The position numbers and the translations under genes are program-made. Under the pieces are notes generated by a model. That model had not been told where the DNA came from. It worked only from the letters and a program-made list of their open reading frames with translations, and did no database searches. DNA of 64,000 bases from an uncultured Bacilli bacterium (lineage in GTDB: Bacteria > Bacillota_I > Bacilli_A > RF39 > UBA660). This document shows positions 51,525-59,975 of the stretch, one piece after another. The stretch covers positions 62,001-126,000 of the forward strand of contig CAKOJJ010000001.1 of NCBI GenBank assembly GCA_934089275.1, given 5' to 3'. Position 1 is the stretch's first letter. Each line of letters opens with the position of its first letter.

Positions 51525-52265
51525 ATGAAAATATTAATACCTATTTTATTATCTTTTTTAGCTTCATTTGGAACTATTTTAGGTTCTTTACTAGTATTTA
51601 TACCTAATATTGGTAAAAAGTCTAATATAAGCCTTATTTTAGCGTTTTCAGGGACTGTAATGATTTTAATATCTGTAATAGATCTTTTACCAAACTCAAT
51701 CATTACAATTTTAAATAGTTTTTCTACCATTAAAGCTTTAATTATAATTATTTCTTCATTCTTAGCAGGATATTTAATAATAAATATTTTAGACAAAAAG
51801 ATGGAAGGGGAGAAGAGTCTTTTAAAATTAGGAATATTATCTTTAATAGCTTTAATGGTTCATAATTTTCCAGAAGGTATTGTTACCTTTCTATCAGGTG
51901 TAACCAACTTAAAAATTGGAATAAAATTAAGTTTAGCTATAATGTTTCATAATATACCAGAAGGAATATGTATAGCATTACCAATATATTTAGGAACAAG
52001 ATCATTTAAAAAAGCATTTTCTTCCACCTTTTTATCATGTTTAGCAGAACCATTAGGAGCAATACTTGCATACATATTTCTATACAAGTATATTAACGAT
52101 ATAATGATTGCGGTTATTTTAATATTTACTGCTGGTATAATGATTACTTTAAGCATAAATTCCATTTATAAAGAATCTTTAAAATTTGATAAACATCGTT
52201 ATTTTGTATATGGAATTCTATTATCTTTAATTTATATTGTTATATCAATCATCATCGGTATATAA
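51525..52265 (+). CDS. ZIP-family metal transporter
   Basis: 246 residues with eight hydrophobic segments. ZIP proteins import or export divalent metals such as zinc. The two metal-binding motifs are present: MVHNFPEGIVTF in helix 4 and MFHNIPEGICIALP in helix 5 (HNxPEG twice), as in ZupT-like and GufA-like members. A short loop DKKMEGEKSLL lies before helix 4. No clear ribosome site is seen upstream of the ATG, so the start is less sure. Confidence 0.88.
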   Translation: MKILIPILLSFLASFGTILGSLLVFIPNIGKKSNISLILAFSGTVMILISVIDLLPNSIITILNSFSTIKALIIIISSFLAGYLIINILDKKMEGEKSLLKLGILSLIALMVHNFPEGIVTFLSGVTNLKIGIKLSLAIMFHNIPEGICIALPIYLGTRSFKKAFSSTFLSCLAEPLGAILAYIFLYKYINDIMIAVILIFTAGIMITLSINSIYKESLKFDKHRYFVYGILLSLIYIVISIIIGI

Positions 52266-52318
52266 CTATGGAAATTTAAGATAAATTCTAGTATAATATT
52301 TGAAAAGGATGTGAGTTT

Positions 52319-52696
52319 ATGGAAAAGAAGAGAACAAATAGTATTTGTATAGTAGGGTTTGTATTATCATTTGTTTCAAGTCTTGCTGGATTAGTGCTAT
52401 CAATAATCGGTTTAATTCAAGCCAAGAAAGTAGAGGAGGGTGGTAGTGGACTTGCTATAGCAGGTATTATAATATCAGCACTAAAAATGATATCTCTAGT
52501 AATTTTTGTATTCCTCTTCCCTATTATAATGCTTTTTATAAGTGGAGTAGTTGATGAGATAGATAACTATCTAAATGATGAATACGATTATAAATGTTCT
52601 TATGCATATGACTGCAAATCTTATGATGATGAATATAGTGTTTGCAAATATGATAACGAATATGATATTACAGAAAAAGTTTTATGTGAAAAATAA
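52319..52696 (+). CDS. DUF4190-like membrane protein with Tyr/Asp/Cys-rich tail
   Basis: 125 residues. Two hydrophobic segments (about 8-32 and 42-76) flank GLIQAKKVEEGGSGLAIAGIIISALK, the layout of DUF4190 small membrane proteins. The 45-residue tail is unusual: rich in Tyr, Asp and Glu with five cysteines (YKCSYAYDCKSYDDEY). It is probably exposed and could bind metal or form disulphides. AAAGGATGTGA upstream; terminator at 52750. Confidence 0.65.
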   Translation: MEKKRTNSICIVGFVLSFVSSLAGLVLSIIGLIQAKKVEEGGSGLAIAGIIISALKMISLVIFVFLFPIIMLFISGVVDEIDNYLNDEYDYKCSYAYDCKSYDDEYSVCKYDNEYDITEKVLCEK

Positions 52697-52749
52697 TTTA
52701 AAAACAATTTTAAAATTTAAATCAAAAAACACAAATTAAAAATAATCAG

Positions 52750-52781
52750 ACTATATAGATAACCAACTATATAGTTTTTTT
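52750..52781 (+). terminator. Terminator of the DUF4190-like gene
   Basis: ACTATATAG and CTATATAGT arms, loop ATAACCAA-like, then seven T. Confidence 0.75.
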
Positions 52782-53088
52782 ATTGTACATAATTAATCAT
52801 AATAACAATAACTAAATATGGATAACTATAAAGAATAATTTCAAAAATACGCAACTTCATATAATATATATTATGTTAACTTGTATATTTTCAAATAAAA
52901 TATGATTAGTTATCAATCTATATTAATTTAATTAGAATCTTTATATTTATATAATCAGCAATCATCAGTATATGTACTATTTTATAACTAGATTTTTATT
53001 ATATCTTTACTATTATGCATTAACTATTAAATTTAATATTTCTTTTACTCTTCTCTATTCAAAACAAAAAAGGTAGGGGAAGTGGAAT
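52782..53088. other. Gene-free, extremely AT-rich stretch
   Basis: About 300 bp with no ORF of note on either strand, no tRNA-like or strongly structured sequence, and only scattered AT-rich promoter-like words. It separates the plus-strand unit from the minus-strand regulator. Nothing functional could be recognised; it may be decayed sequence. Confidence 0.6.
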
Positions 53089-53119
53089 AAAAAAAGAAAA
53101 GTAGGTTTTATACTTTTCT
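53089..53119 (-). terminator. Terminator of the XRE regulator gene
   Basis: On the minus strand AAAAGTA-TAAAACC-TACTTTT over the end of the gene, then seven T. Confidence 0.7.
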
Positions 53120-53878
53120 TGATTGAATTTCCGCAATTTTTTCAAATACTTCTGCAGCATTGTCAGGATTAATAGCGTTATATCCAAGTTCTCTTAAAGC
53201 TTGAACTCTAACAGTATTTAATTGTTGAGTACGTGTAAGAACTTCTTCTTTTTTTTCTTCAAGATCTTCAATGAATCTATTACGAGATTCTATAACTCTT
53301 GTCTTGCTAGCTCCCCCACTGTTATACAATGAAAAAGCAGAGTGAATAATTCCTTCAAATATAAATTGTTTATCTTCATTAAATTTAAAAACATTTGGTG
53401 AAGTAAATCCAGTTGATTTAGATAAGTATGCTAATAAATATTTGATTTCTGGAATATTATCCATACTTTGTAACATATGATATACATATTGTAAAGCATA
53501 GAAATTTTCTTCATGATTGTCTTCAGTTAATTTTTCTTTTATTAAAAATGTAATATCACTTACTAAAGCTTGTTCTTCTTTTTTTAGTCCTTTAAGATCT
53601 AAAAATTCATTATCATGACTTTCTTTTACTCCATCATTAAGTCTATCCTCTACTGCAAGTAAATATTCAGTATTAACTTTGATTTTTGCAATAGTGTCAT
53701 CATCACCATCTTCAATATCTAATAATTTTAATAATAAAATCTTTTTTTCTTTTGGCCATTTATTTAAACTTTCAAACTCTAAATAGTTATAAACCATTTG
53801 TCTTGAAACTCCAAGATATTTTGCTAGTCTAACTTTTGATATGCCCAACTCACTTAATAATCTATTTAACTCTTTCAT
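53108..53878 (-). CDS. XRE-type transcriptional regulator
   Basis: 256 residues from ATG 53878, which has GAAGGGA 8 nt upstream; the longer form from 53911 would start inside the -10 region. The N-terminal helix-turn-helix is LLSELGISKVRLAKYLGVSRQMVYNYL. The remaining 200 residues are helical, with no recognised sensor domain. Its promoter contains a 6-bp inverted repeat, suggesting self-regulation. Targets are unknown. Confidence 0.75.
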   Translation of the reverse strand: MKELNRLLSELGISKVRLAKYLGVSRQMVYNYLEFESLNKWPKEKKILLLKLLDIEDGDDDTIAKIKVNTEYLLAVEDRLNDGVKESHDNEFLDLKGLKKEEQALVSDITFLIKEKLTEDNHEENFYALQYVYHMLQSMDNIPEIKYLLAYLSKSTGFTSPNVFKFNEDKQFIFEGIIHSAFSLYNSGGASKTRVIESRNRFIEDLEEKKEEVLTRTQQLNTVRVQALRELGYNAINPDNAAEVFEKIAEIQSRKV

Positions 53879-53910
53879 TACGTCAAGTCCCTTCTCTATT
53901 TTACATATCA

Positions 53911-53940
53911 ATCATAACAAAATTTCTAATAATGTGTCAA
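53911..53940 (-). promoter_or_regulatory. Promoter of the XRE regulator gene
   Basis: Minus strand TTGACA (53935-53940), an 18-bp spacer and TATGAT (53911-53916). Confidence 0.65.
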
Positions 53941-53952
53941 TACTTTACACAT
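53932..53952. promoter_or_regulatory. Possible operator overlapping the -35 box of the XRE gene
   Basis: Perfect 6-bp inverted repeat ATGTGT-N9-ACACAT covering the -35 element, a good place for autorepression by the adjacent helix-turn-helix protein. Inference from position only. Confidence 0.4.
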
Positions 53953-53971
53953 ACTTTAGTAAATATTTCAT

Positions 53972-53998
53972 AAAAAAAAGAGCTATTCCTAAGCTCTT
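53972..53998 (-). terminator. Terminator of the rpmG-efp unit
   Basis: Minus strand AGAGCT-TAGGAAT-AGCTCT, then eight T, overlapping the efp 3' end. Confidence 0.7.
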
Positions 53999-54549
53999 CC
54001 TGCATACTTACCATCAGCAGTTGAGATAAGTATTTTTTCTCCTTGATTAATAAATAATGGAACTTTAACAACATAACCCGTTTCGATTTTAGCATCTTTT
54101 TGAGCATTATTTGTTGTATTTCCTTTTACTGCTTCGCTAGTTTCAACTATTTCAAATTCGATTTTTTCAGGTAAAGTAATTCCTAGAATTTCACCTTCAT
54201 ACATTGTAATAGTTATTTCAAGACCTTCCTTTAAGAATTTAATTTGATCTTTTAACTTTTCAGCAGGGATTTCTAATTGCTCATAAGTTTCGTTATTCAT
54301 AAAAACATAATTATCTCCCATTGAATATAAATATTGCATAGGAAGTCTATCTACTCTAGCTCTTTCGATCTTTATATTAGTATTATAAGTATCTTCAACT
54401 AAAGCACCAGTTCTTAGGTTTCTTAATTTCATCTTCATGAATGCTGAACCCTTACCAGGTTTAACATGTTGGAACTCTTCAATTAAACATAATTTTCCAT
54501 CAATTATAATTGTCATTCCATTTTTAATATCATTAATATTAATATTCAT
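53989..54549 (-). CDS. efp: Elongation factor P
   Basis: 186 residues, three OB-like domains. EF-P rescues ribosomes stalled at polyproline. The tip loop reads HVKPGKGSAFMKMKLRNLRTG, with K33 at the place of the modified lysine (5-aminopentanol in Bacillus). No epmA/epmB genes are near, and the loop type is the Bacillus one. AAGGAGG upstream. Preceded on the same strand by a 56-residue small gene and rpmG. Confidence 0.96.
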   Translation of the reverse strand: MNININDIKNGMTIIIDGKLCLIEEFQHVKPGKGSAFMKMKLRNLRTGALVEDTYNTNIKIERARVDRLPMQYLYSMGDNYVFMNNETYEQLEIPAEKLKDQIKFLKEGLEITITMYEGEILGITLPEKIEFEIVETSEAVKGNTTNNAQKDAKIETGYVVKVPLFINQGEKILISTADGKYAGRA

Positions 54550-54562
54550 GAAAATCCTCCTT

Positions 54563-54733
54563 TTACATTAATTTTCTTTTTAAAATTTTTCTATTTGATT
54601 TCTTTGCACTTTTGCATTTAGATTTACGCGAGTAAACAACTTTTTTTGGTTTAGAATAATAACCAGATTGAAGTTTTATTAGTTCAGCATAATCAATTAC
54701 ATCTTGCAAAGTTCCATGATAAATATAACTCAT
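54563..54733 (-). CDS. Small basic protein of unknown function, 56 residues
   Basis: A hidden ORF between rpmG and efp, on the same strand, with GAGG 8 nt upstream of its ATG. N-terminal half MSYIYHGTLQDVIDYAELIK is helical, and the C-terminal half is strongly basic with one cysteine (RKSKCKSAKKSNRKILKR), like a ribosomal or RNA-binding tail. Its stop precedes the efp ribosome site, so rpmG, this gene and efp look like one operon. No family is recognised. Confidence 0.55.
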   Translation of the reverse strand: MSYIYHGTLQDVIDYAELIKLQSGYYSKPKKVVYSRKSKCKSAKKSNRKILKRKLM

Positions 54734-54744
54734 ATGCTGTTCCT

Positions 54745-54924
54745 CTATTTACCAATTTTTGCTTCTTTAAATACTTGTACTGATTTACATTTTGGACAAT
54801 ATTTGTTTAATTCTAATTTCTCAGTAGTATTTTTTGTGTTTTTTTCAGTATGTCTAATCATATAACCACATTTAGTACATTTTAATCCAATTGGTGTTCT
54901 AGCATCTGTTTTTCCTTTTGCCAT
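54745..54924 (-). CDS. rpmG: 50S ribosomal protein L33 (bL33), zinc-ribbon type
   Basis: 59 residues with TPIGLKCTKCGYMIRHTEKN and NKYCPKCKSVQVFKEAKIGK; the two CxxC pairs bind zinc, so this is the C+ form. GGAGG is 9 nt upstream of the ATG. The order PBP - rpmG on the minus strand mirrors other Firmicutes where rpmG lies next to a transpeptidase gene. Slightly longer than the usual 49 residues, at the N-terminus. Confidence 0.92.
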   Translation of the reverse strand: MAKGKTDARTPIGLKCTKCGYMIRHTEKNTKNTTEKLELNKYCPKCKSVQVFKEAKIGK

Positions 54925-54977
54925 AAAAAATCTAGCCTCCTCACTTGTAAACTATAAGTATTTTAGCATATATATAC

Positions 54978-56900
54978 TTAATTTTCAAACAAAATGTTAG
55001 TAATTTTCCTAGATAGTTTACTATTTATTGGATATTTATAATTACTTGTATTAGTTTTATAAGAGATATTTGGAGAAATAATGGTTAAAGCATACTTTGG
55101 TTCATCACTTGGAAAGTAAGTTATAAAGGATTTTGTATACGTACTAACCCCATTATAATATGTTTCACTTGTTCCTGTTTTACCACTTCCATTATACTTT
55201 TTATCCATATAATAAGCGGCCGTTCCATTTGTAACAACTTTTCTTAAACCGGCTTTAATTTTTGTGTAATTTTCTTCGCTTATATCATAATCATTAAGAA
55301 TTTCATCTTTATTAATAATTTGTTTAACTGAAGACTCATCGATTATACTATCGGCAATTTTTAATTTATAACGATATTTTCCGTTTGCAACAGTTGCAAT
55401 ATAGTTATTTAGCATCAATGTTGTGTATGTATCATATTGACCAATAGTTAAATTTAAAAGCAAATCACCACTTATCGTATTTCCTACAATACCTGTATCT
55501 TCCCCATCAATATCAATCATTGTTTTACTACCTAATCCTAGAGTTTTAAAATAGTCGCGATATTTATTAAAATCATCTTTAGTAGGATTAAACTTCATAT
55601 TATATTTATATTCCATTCCTGATAGTTTTATTGCTCCTAAAAATTGATAATAATTAGAAGAAAAAGCCAATGCATCAATATCATTAATTACACCCAAACT
55701 TTTCCATGAACATTTTTCATTTTGACTAAAAAGCTTAACACAACCATCCTTCACTTTTTCTCCAGGTATTGCATTATATTTGTAAAGTGTACTCATACTT
55801 GCAGCTTTAACAACAGATCCGACTGTATATGAATTCTTTAAGATTCCAATCGTATTGTAATTTAATGCCCCATCATTATACTCATAGCTAGACATAGCAA
55901 TAATATGTCCATTAGTTGGATCACTCACAACAATATTGGAACCATTATAATATTTTGTATTAGGAGCCGCTTTAGCATTAGAAATTTCTTCTTTTAACAC
56001 GTTATCAATTTTAATTTGTTTATCAATATCAATAGTTAAAACTAAATCATTACCCTTTCTACCTTCATCTATAAGTTCCAAAGTATTATCACTTTTTATT
56101 TTGTACTTGCGTGGGTTTCCCTTCAAATATTTTTCATAAGTTTTTTCTAAAAACGAAACTCCTACAATCGAATTAAGTTTATAGCCATTGCTTAAATACT
56201 CTTCTTTATTTTCTTTAGTAATTGGTCCAATCGCGCCAAAAATTTGGTTTAAAGACGTATCATATTTATATATTCTAACATAATCAATATCTACGCGTAT
56301 TCCACTAAAATTCATCTCATTTATCATAGTAAATTCTTCGTCCGTCAAATTCTTTTTAATAACCTTATCTTGATAACTGTATCCACTGTTCATCAAGTTA
56401 TAAATATACACTTCTAAATTAGAAACACTTGTTCTTTCTTCATCATTAATTAAACTATATTTATAATTTAAATAATCGTTTTCATTTAACTTTCTCTCAT
56501 TATATTTCTTCAATTTTTCTTTATTGATTCTTTTATCAATTTCAGTTTTATATTTTTTATAAATATACTCATTTATTTGTAAATCTGTTACCTTAAAATC
56601 ATTAATATTGATAATTTTAGCAAGCTTTTCTGCAATATTAATTTCCTCTGAAATTTTCACATCAGGGATCTTAGTATAATACAAAACTTTTATACCTTTA
56701 TTATCTACCAAAACATTACCTTTGCAGTCTAAAATCCTACCTCTTAAAGTAGTATTAGATTCAATAATTTTAGTATTGGTTATTGATGAAAGATATTCAT
56801 ATTTCTCATGATTAACAATACAGATATCATATAATCTCCAAACAACAATAACATTAATAGCAACAATTAAAATTTTAATTAAATATATTTTACTTTTCAT
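54978..56900 (-). CDS. Class B penicillin-binding protein (transpeptidase)
   Basis: 640 residues. A short cytoplasmic tail and one membrane helix (about 5-22) precede the dimerisation domain (about 50-260) and the transpeptidase domain. The active-site motifs are S362-V-V-K365 (SxxK, in SYTVGSVVKAAS), S414-S-N416 (SxN) and KTGTSE (KTG). It cross-links peptidoglycan with a SEDS partner such as the gene at 9616. Whether it is the elongation (PBP2) or division (FtsI) type cannot be decided; no PASTA domains are present. Confidence 0.9.
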   Translation of the reverse strand: MKSKIYLIKILIVAINVIVVWRLYDICIVNHEKYEYLSSITNTKIIESNTTLRGRILDCKGNVLVDNKGIKVLYYTKIPDVKISEEINIAEKLAKIININDFKVTDLQINEYIYKKYKTEIDKRINKEKLKKYNERKLNENDYLNYKYSLINDEERTSVSNLEVYIYNLMNSGYSYQDKVIKKNLTDEEFTMINEMNFSGIRVDIDYVRIYKYDTSLNQIFGAIGPITKENKEEYLSNGYKLNSIVGVSFLEKTYEKYLKGNPRKYKIKSDNTLELIDEGRKGNDLVLTIDIDKQIKIDNVLKEEISNAKAAPNTKYYNGSNIVVSDPTNGHIIAMSSYEYNDGALNYNTIGILKNSYTVGSVVKAASMSTLYKYNAIPGEKVKDGCVKLFSQNEKCSWKSLGVINDIDALAFSSNYYQFLGAIKLSGMEYKYNMKFNPTKDDFNKYRDYFKTLGLGSKTMIDIDGEDTGIVGNTISGDLLLNLTIGQYDTYTTLMLNNYIATVANGKYRYKLKIADSIIDESSVKQIINKDEILNDYDISEENYTKIKAGLRKVVTNGTAAYYMDKKYNGSGKTGTSETYYNGVSTYTKSFITYFPSDEPKYALTIISPNISYKTNTSNYKYPINSKLSRKITNILFEN

Positions 56901-56949
56901 ATTAATATATTAACCATTAAAACATAAAATATAACGAGGAGGAAATGTT

Positions 56950-57204
56950 TTGAATAATATTATAGAAAACTTTATCATTAATTTAAGAAAAGAGGACATT
57001 ATTAAGTTTGCTAGTAAAAATCATCTTAAAACAACCGATAAAGAGATAGATTTTGTATATTCATTTATAAAAAGTAATTATAAGCAAGTATTAAAAAATC
57101 CAAACGGCTTTGATTTAGCACCATACAAGAACAACTTTAGCAATGAAAATTATGCATTCTTAAATAACTTAATAAGCAAATATAGACGCTTTTTAAGTAT
57201 ATAA
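56950..57204 (+). CDS. YqfT/DUF2624-like small protein
   Basis: 84 residues with a TTG start behind a strong GAGGAGG. Helical and charged; LRKEDIIKFASKNHLKTTDKEIDFVYSFIKSNYKQVL and a C-terminal helix resemble the DUF2624 (Bacillus YqfT) family, which in Bacillus lies near nfo. The similarity is moderate. Divergent from the PBP gene; shares a terminator region with the next, convergent gene. Confidence 0.55.
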   Translation: MNNIIENFIINLRKEDIIKFASKNHLKTTDKEIDFVYSFIKSNYKQVLKNPNGFDLAPYKNNFSNENYAFLNNLISKYRRFLSI

Positions 57205-57234
57205 AAAGATATTCACACGAATATCTTATTTTAT
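57203..57234. terminator. Convergent terminator between the YqfT-like gene and its neighbour
   Basis: AAGATATTC-ACAC-GAATATCTT with A-rich left and T-rich right flanks; usable from either side. Confidence 0.65.
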
Positions 57235-57669
57235 TATTATATCGTCATCGTTAGAGTCATTTATACCATCATCATACTTTTCCACTACTATTTCGTGATA
57301 TTCGTTGTAAGAAGCTTTAAATGATGCTGTATAATACTTCGGCTTTTTAAATAATTCCCCAACAATTGTAAAATAAGAAGAATTATTGATTAAAACAAGA
57401 ATACCATCTTTTTCAATAATATTTATATTTGGAGAATTATTTCCAAGTTTTTTTAAGCCTTCTTCAGCAACTTCTTTTCTTTTTTCTGACTCAACTTCCA
57501 TGATATCTTTTAAAACAGTTTTAGTGTCATTATCTATTTTAGCAATTGATACTTTTTTAGAAACTATATCAATAACAAATATAGCCAAAATTATTGCACA
57601 TACAACAGCTATGATTAAAATTATTGGATTTTGATACATCTTTCTACTTTTATATAAATCTTTACTCAT
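57226..57669 (-). CDS. Unknown single-pass membrane protein
   Basis: 147 residues from ATG 57669, spaced behind AGGTGA. A short basic N-terminus, a membrane helix (about residues 17-38, IILIIAVVCAIILAIFVIDIV), and a roughly 105-residue external domain with alternating beta-like segments and an acidic end (NDSNDDDIIIK). No family is recognised. It starts about 50 nt downstream of uvrC and may be co-transcribed. Confidence 0.6.
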   Translation of the reverse strand: MSKDLYKSRKMYQNPIILIIAVVCAIILAIFVIDIVSKKVSIAKIDNDTKTVLKDIMEVESEKRKEVAEEGLKKLGNNSPNINIIEKDGILVLINNSSYFTIVGELFKKPKYYTASFKASYNEYHEIVVEKYDDGINDSNDDDIIIK

Positions 57670-57718
57670 ATTCTTCACCTATAATAATTTTATAATAAAT
57701 AAACATAAGGTTCAAGTT

Positions 57719-59509
57719 TTATTGTTCTTCGTCTTTACTATAAAATGAATTCAAATAGTTTTTCAAATACTCACTTACTTTATGAGGTAATATTTCATCC
57801 AATTCTTCAATACTTGCTTCATTTATTTTTTTAACAGAACCATACTTTTTCATAAGTTCCTTTTTTCTTACATCGCCAATACCTTCAACATTATCAAGCA
57901 AACTCTTAATTGAGCCTTTACTTCTAAGTTCTCGGTGATAATTGATCGTAAATCTATGAACTTCATCTTGAATACGTGTTAAATAATGAAACAAATTAGA
58001 TGTGTAATCAATTTTATAAGATTCTAAAGTATCTCCATCTAAAAGTTCATTGGTTCTATGTTTATCATTTTTTACAAGCCCACATACCTTTATATTTAAA
58101 TGTAAAGAGTCAATCGTGTCTTTAACGGCATGAATTTGGTTTATTCCACCATCCACCAATATTAAATCAGGCATTTCCCCATGTTCTACTAAAGCACGAT
58201 AGTATCTTCTATAAGTAACTTCTTTCATTGTATTATAATCATCATTTTTATCTACACTTACTTTATATTTACGGTAATCCTTTTTAGATGGTACTCCATC
58301 TTTAAAAACAACCATTCCTGATACAGCAAATGTACCAAACAAGTTTGAGTTATCAAAAGAATCAATTCTATTTATTTTCATACCCAAAAGTTTTTCTAAT
58401 TCTTCATTAGCTCCACTTGTACGTTCAATTTTATTTTGAATTGTTTGAAAATTGTTTTTTAAATTGATTTTTGCATTGTTATATGCCATATCAAGTAAAG
58501 TTTTTTTATCACCTTTTTCAACTGTTATTACCTTTGTTCCTATAGCGTCAGATAAAATTTCTGTATTCATATCCTTATTAACAATAATTGTTTTAGGCAC
58601 TTCATTCTTAGTATAGAAAACAGCTATCGAGGACTCTAAATCACTTATGGCATCATCACTTACAACTGGTATTATTTTGTTCTTTCCACCAACCAATTTT
58701 CCAGCTCTTATAAAGAAAATTTCAATCGAAATAAAACCTGATTCAAAATAGTAATTGATAAAATCCATACTTGATCTATCACTTATTTCTACTCGTTGTT
58801 TTTCTTGGATGACTTTTATATATTCAAGATCTTGTTTAAGTTCTAAAGCAAGTTCATAATTCATATTTTCACTAGCAAGAGTTATTTGCTCCATTAGTTT
58901 ATCAATAATAATTGAATCATTTCCATTTAAGAAACCAAGAATCTGTTTTTCCATATTATCAATTGTTTCTTCATCAATCTTTTTAACACAGTAGCCCAAA
59001 CATTCATGAATGTGATAATACAAACATAAATCTCTTCCATTTAAGCACTTTTTTAAAGGATAAAGTCTATTTATTAAATTTACCATTTTTCTAGCTGCCG
59101 ATGCATTTACATAAGGTCCAAATAGATGTTTATTTTCTCTTTTTTTTACGTTAAGATATCTAACAACCTTAACTGTTGGATAAGGTTTTCTTTTATATTC
59201 AATATATGGATAACTCTTATCATCTTTAAGTAAAATATTATATTTAGGATCATATTTTTTAATTAAATTTATTTCTAGAATAAATGACTCCAACTCACTT
59301 GTTGTAACAATATATTCAAATGTATCAATTTCTGAAACCAACTTTTTAGTTTTACCTGTAACTCGGCCATTAAAGTATGAAGATAATCTGTTTTTCAAAT
59401 CTTTGGCTTTACCAACGTATATTATTATCCCATTTTTATCCTTCATTTGATAACTACCAGGTAAATGTGGTACAAGTTTTAGTTTTTCATGAATTTTTTC
59501 ATTTTGCAT
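57719..59509 (-). CDS. uvrC: UvrABC system protein C
   Basis: 596 residues, complete. UvrC makes both incisions in nucleotide excision repair. The GIY-YIG nuclease (LPGSYQMKDKNGIIIYVGKAKDL) is N-terminal; a UVR motif (NYELALELKQDLEYIKVI) binds UvrB; the RNase H-like nuclease contains DSFDNSNLFGTFAVSGMVVF and DLILVDGGINQIHAV; the C-terminal helix-hairpin-helix is NVEGIGDVRKKELMKKYGS. uvrA and uvrB are not in the window. Confidence 0.96.
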   Translation of the reverse strand: MQNEKIHEKLKLVPHLPGSYQMKDKNGIIIYVGKAKDLKNRLSSYFNGRVTGKTKKLVSEIDTFEYIVTTSELESFILEINLIKKYDPKYNILLKDDKSYPYIEYKRKPYPTVKVVRYLNVKKRENKHLFGPYVNASAARKMVNLINRLYPLKKCLNGRDLCLYYHIHECLGYCVKKIDEETIDNMEKQILGFLNGNDSIIIDKLMEQITLASENMNYELALELKQDLEYIKVIQEKQRVEISDRSSMDFINYYFESGFISIEIFFIRAGKLVGGKNKIIPVVSDDAISDLESSIAVFYTKNEVPKTIIVNKDMNTEILSDAIGTKVITVEKGDKKTLLDMAYNNAKINLKNNFQTIQNKIERTSGANEELEKLLGMKINRIDSFDNSNLFGTFAVSGMVVFKDGVPSKKDYRKYKVSVDKNDDYNTMKEVTYRRYYRALVEHGEMPDLILVDGGINQIHAVKDTIDSLHLNIKVCGLVKNDKHRTNELLDGDTLESYKIDYTSNLFHYLTRIQDEVHRFTINYHRELRSKGSIKSLLDNVEGIGDVRKKELMKKYGSVKKINEASIEELDEILPHKVSEYLKNYLNSFYSKDEEQ

Positions 59510-59583
59510 TAAATCACTTCCAAACTTATTCTTATTATAGCAAATAATTAACTATTTATGTTATTATAAATTAGGTGATTGTT

Positions 59584-59934
59584 TTGAAACTATTAAACAC
59601 TTATACTTATGAAATAAAAAAATCTAAATTTATTGGATATTACTATGAATTAGATTCAATTGATGATGTCGAAGAAATCTTAAATAATTTAAAAATTGAA
59701 CATAAAAAAGCAAGACATATTCCATATGCCTACAAATTTGAAAACACAGCTAAAAAAAGCGATGATAAAGAACCAAGCAACACCGCTGGTCTTCCAATAT
59801 ATAACGTCATCGAAAGAAACAATTTAAATAACGTATTCATATGTGTGGTTCGTTACTTTGGAGGAATAAAATTAGGTGCTGGGCCACTTCTTAGAAGTTA
59901 TTCACATACAGCAAACGAAGTTATTAAATTGTAA
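59584..59934 (+). CDS. UPF0029/YigZ-family protein, single-domain form
   Basis: 116 residues from TTG 59584, spaced behind AGGTGAT. The YigZ/IMPACT N-terminal domain is intact: KSKFIGYYYELDSIDD, KARHIPYAYKF, DDKEPSNTAGLPIYNVI and VVRYFGGIKLGAGPLLRSY (the RYFGGxxLGxGGL signature). Usual members are about 200 residues with a second, DUF1949 domain, which is absent here; the gene ends cleanly, so it seems a natural short form. Exact role is unknown. Confidence 0.85.
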   Translation: MKLLNTYTYEIKKSKFIGYYYELDSIDDVEEILNNLKIEHKKARHIPYAYKFENTAKKSDDKEPSNTAGLPIYNVIERNNLNNVFICVVRYFGGIKLGAGPLLRSYSHTANEVIKL

Positions 59935-59975
59935 TAATTCAAAAATTAAATAATATATTTAACTAGGTGATAATT

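Noticed and set aside
52782..53088. AT-rich gap as an origin of replication.
   Set aside because: No cluster of DnaA boxes is visible and neither dnaA nor dnaN is nearby.
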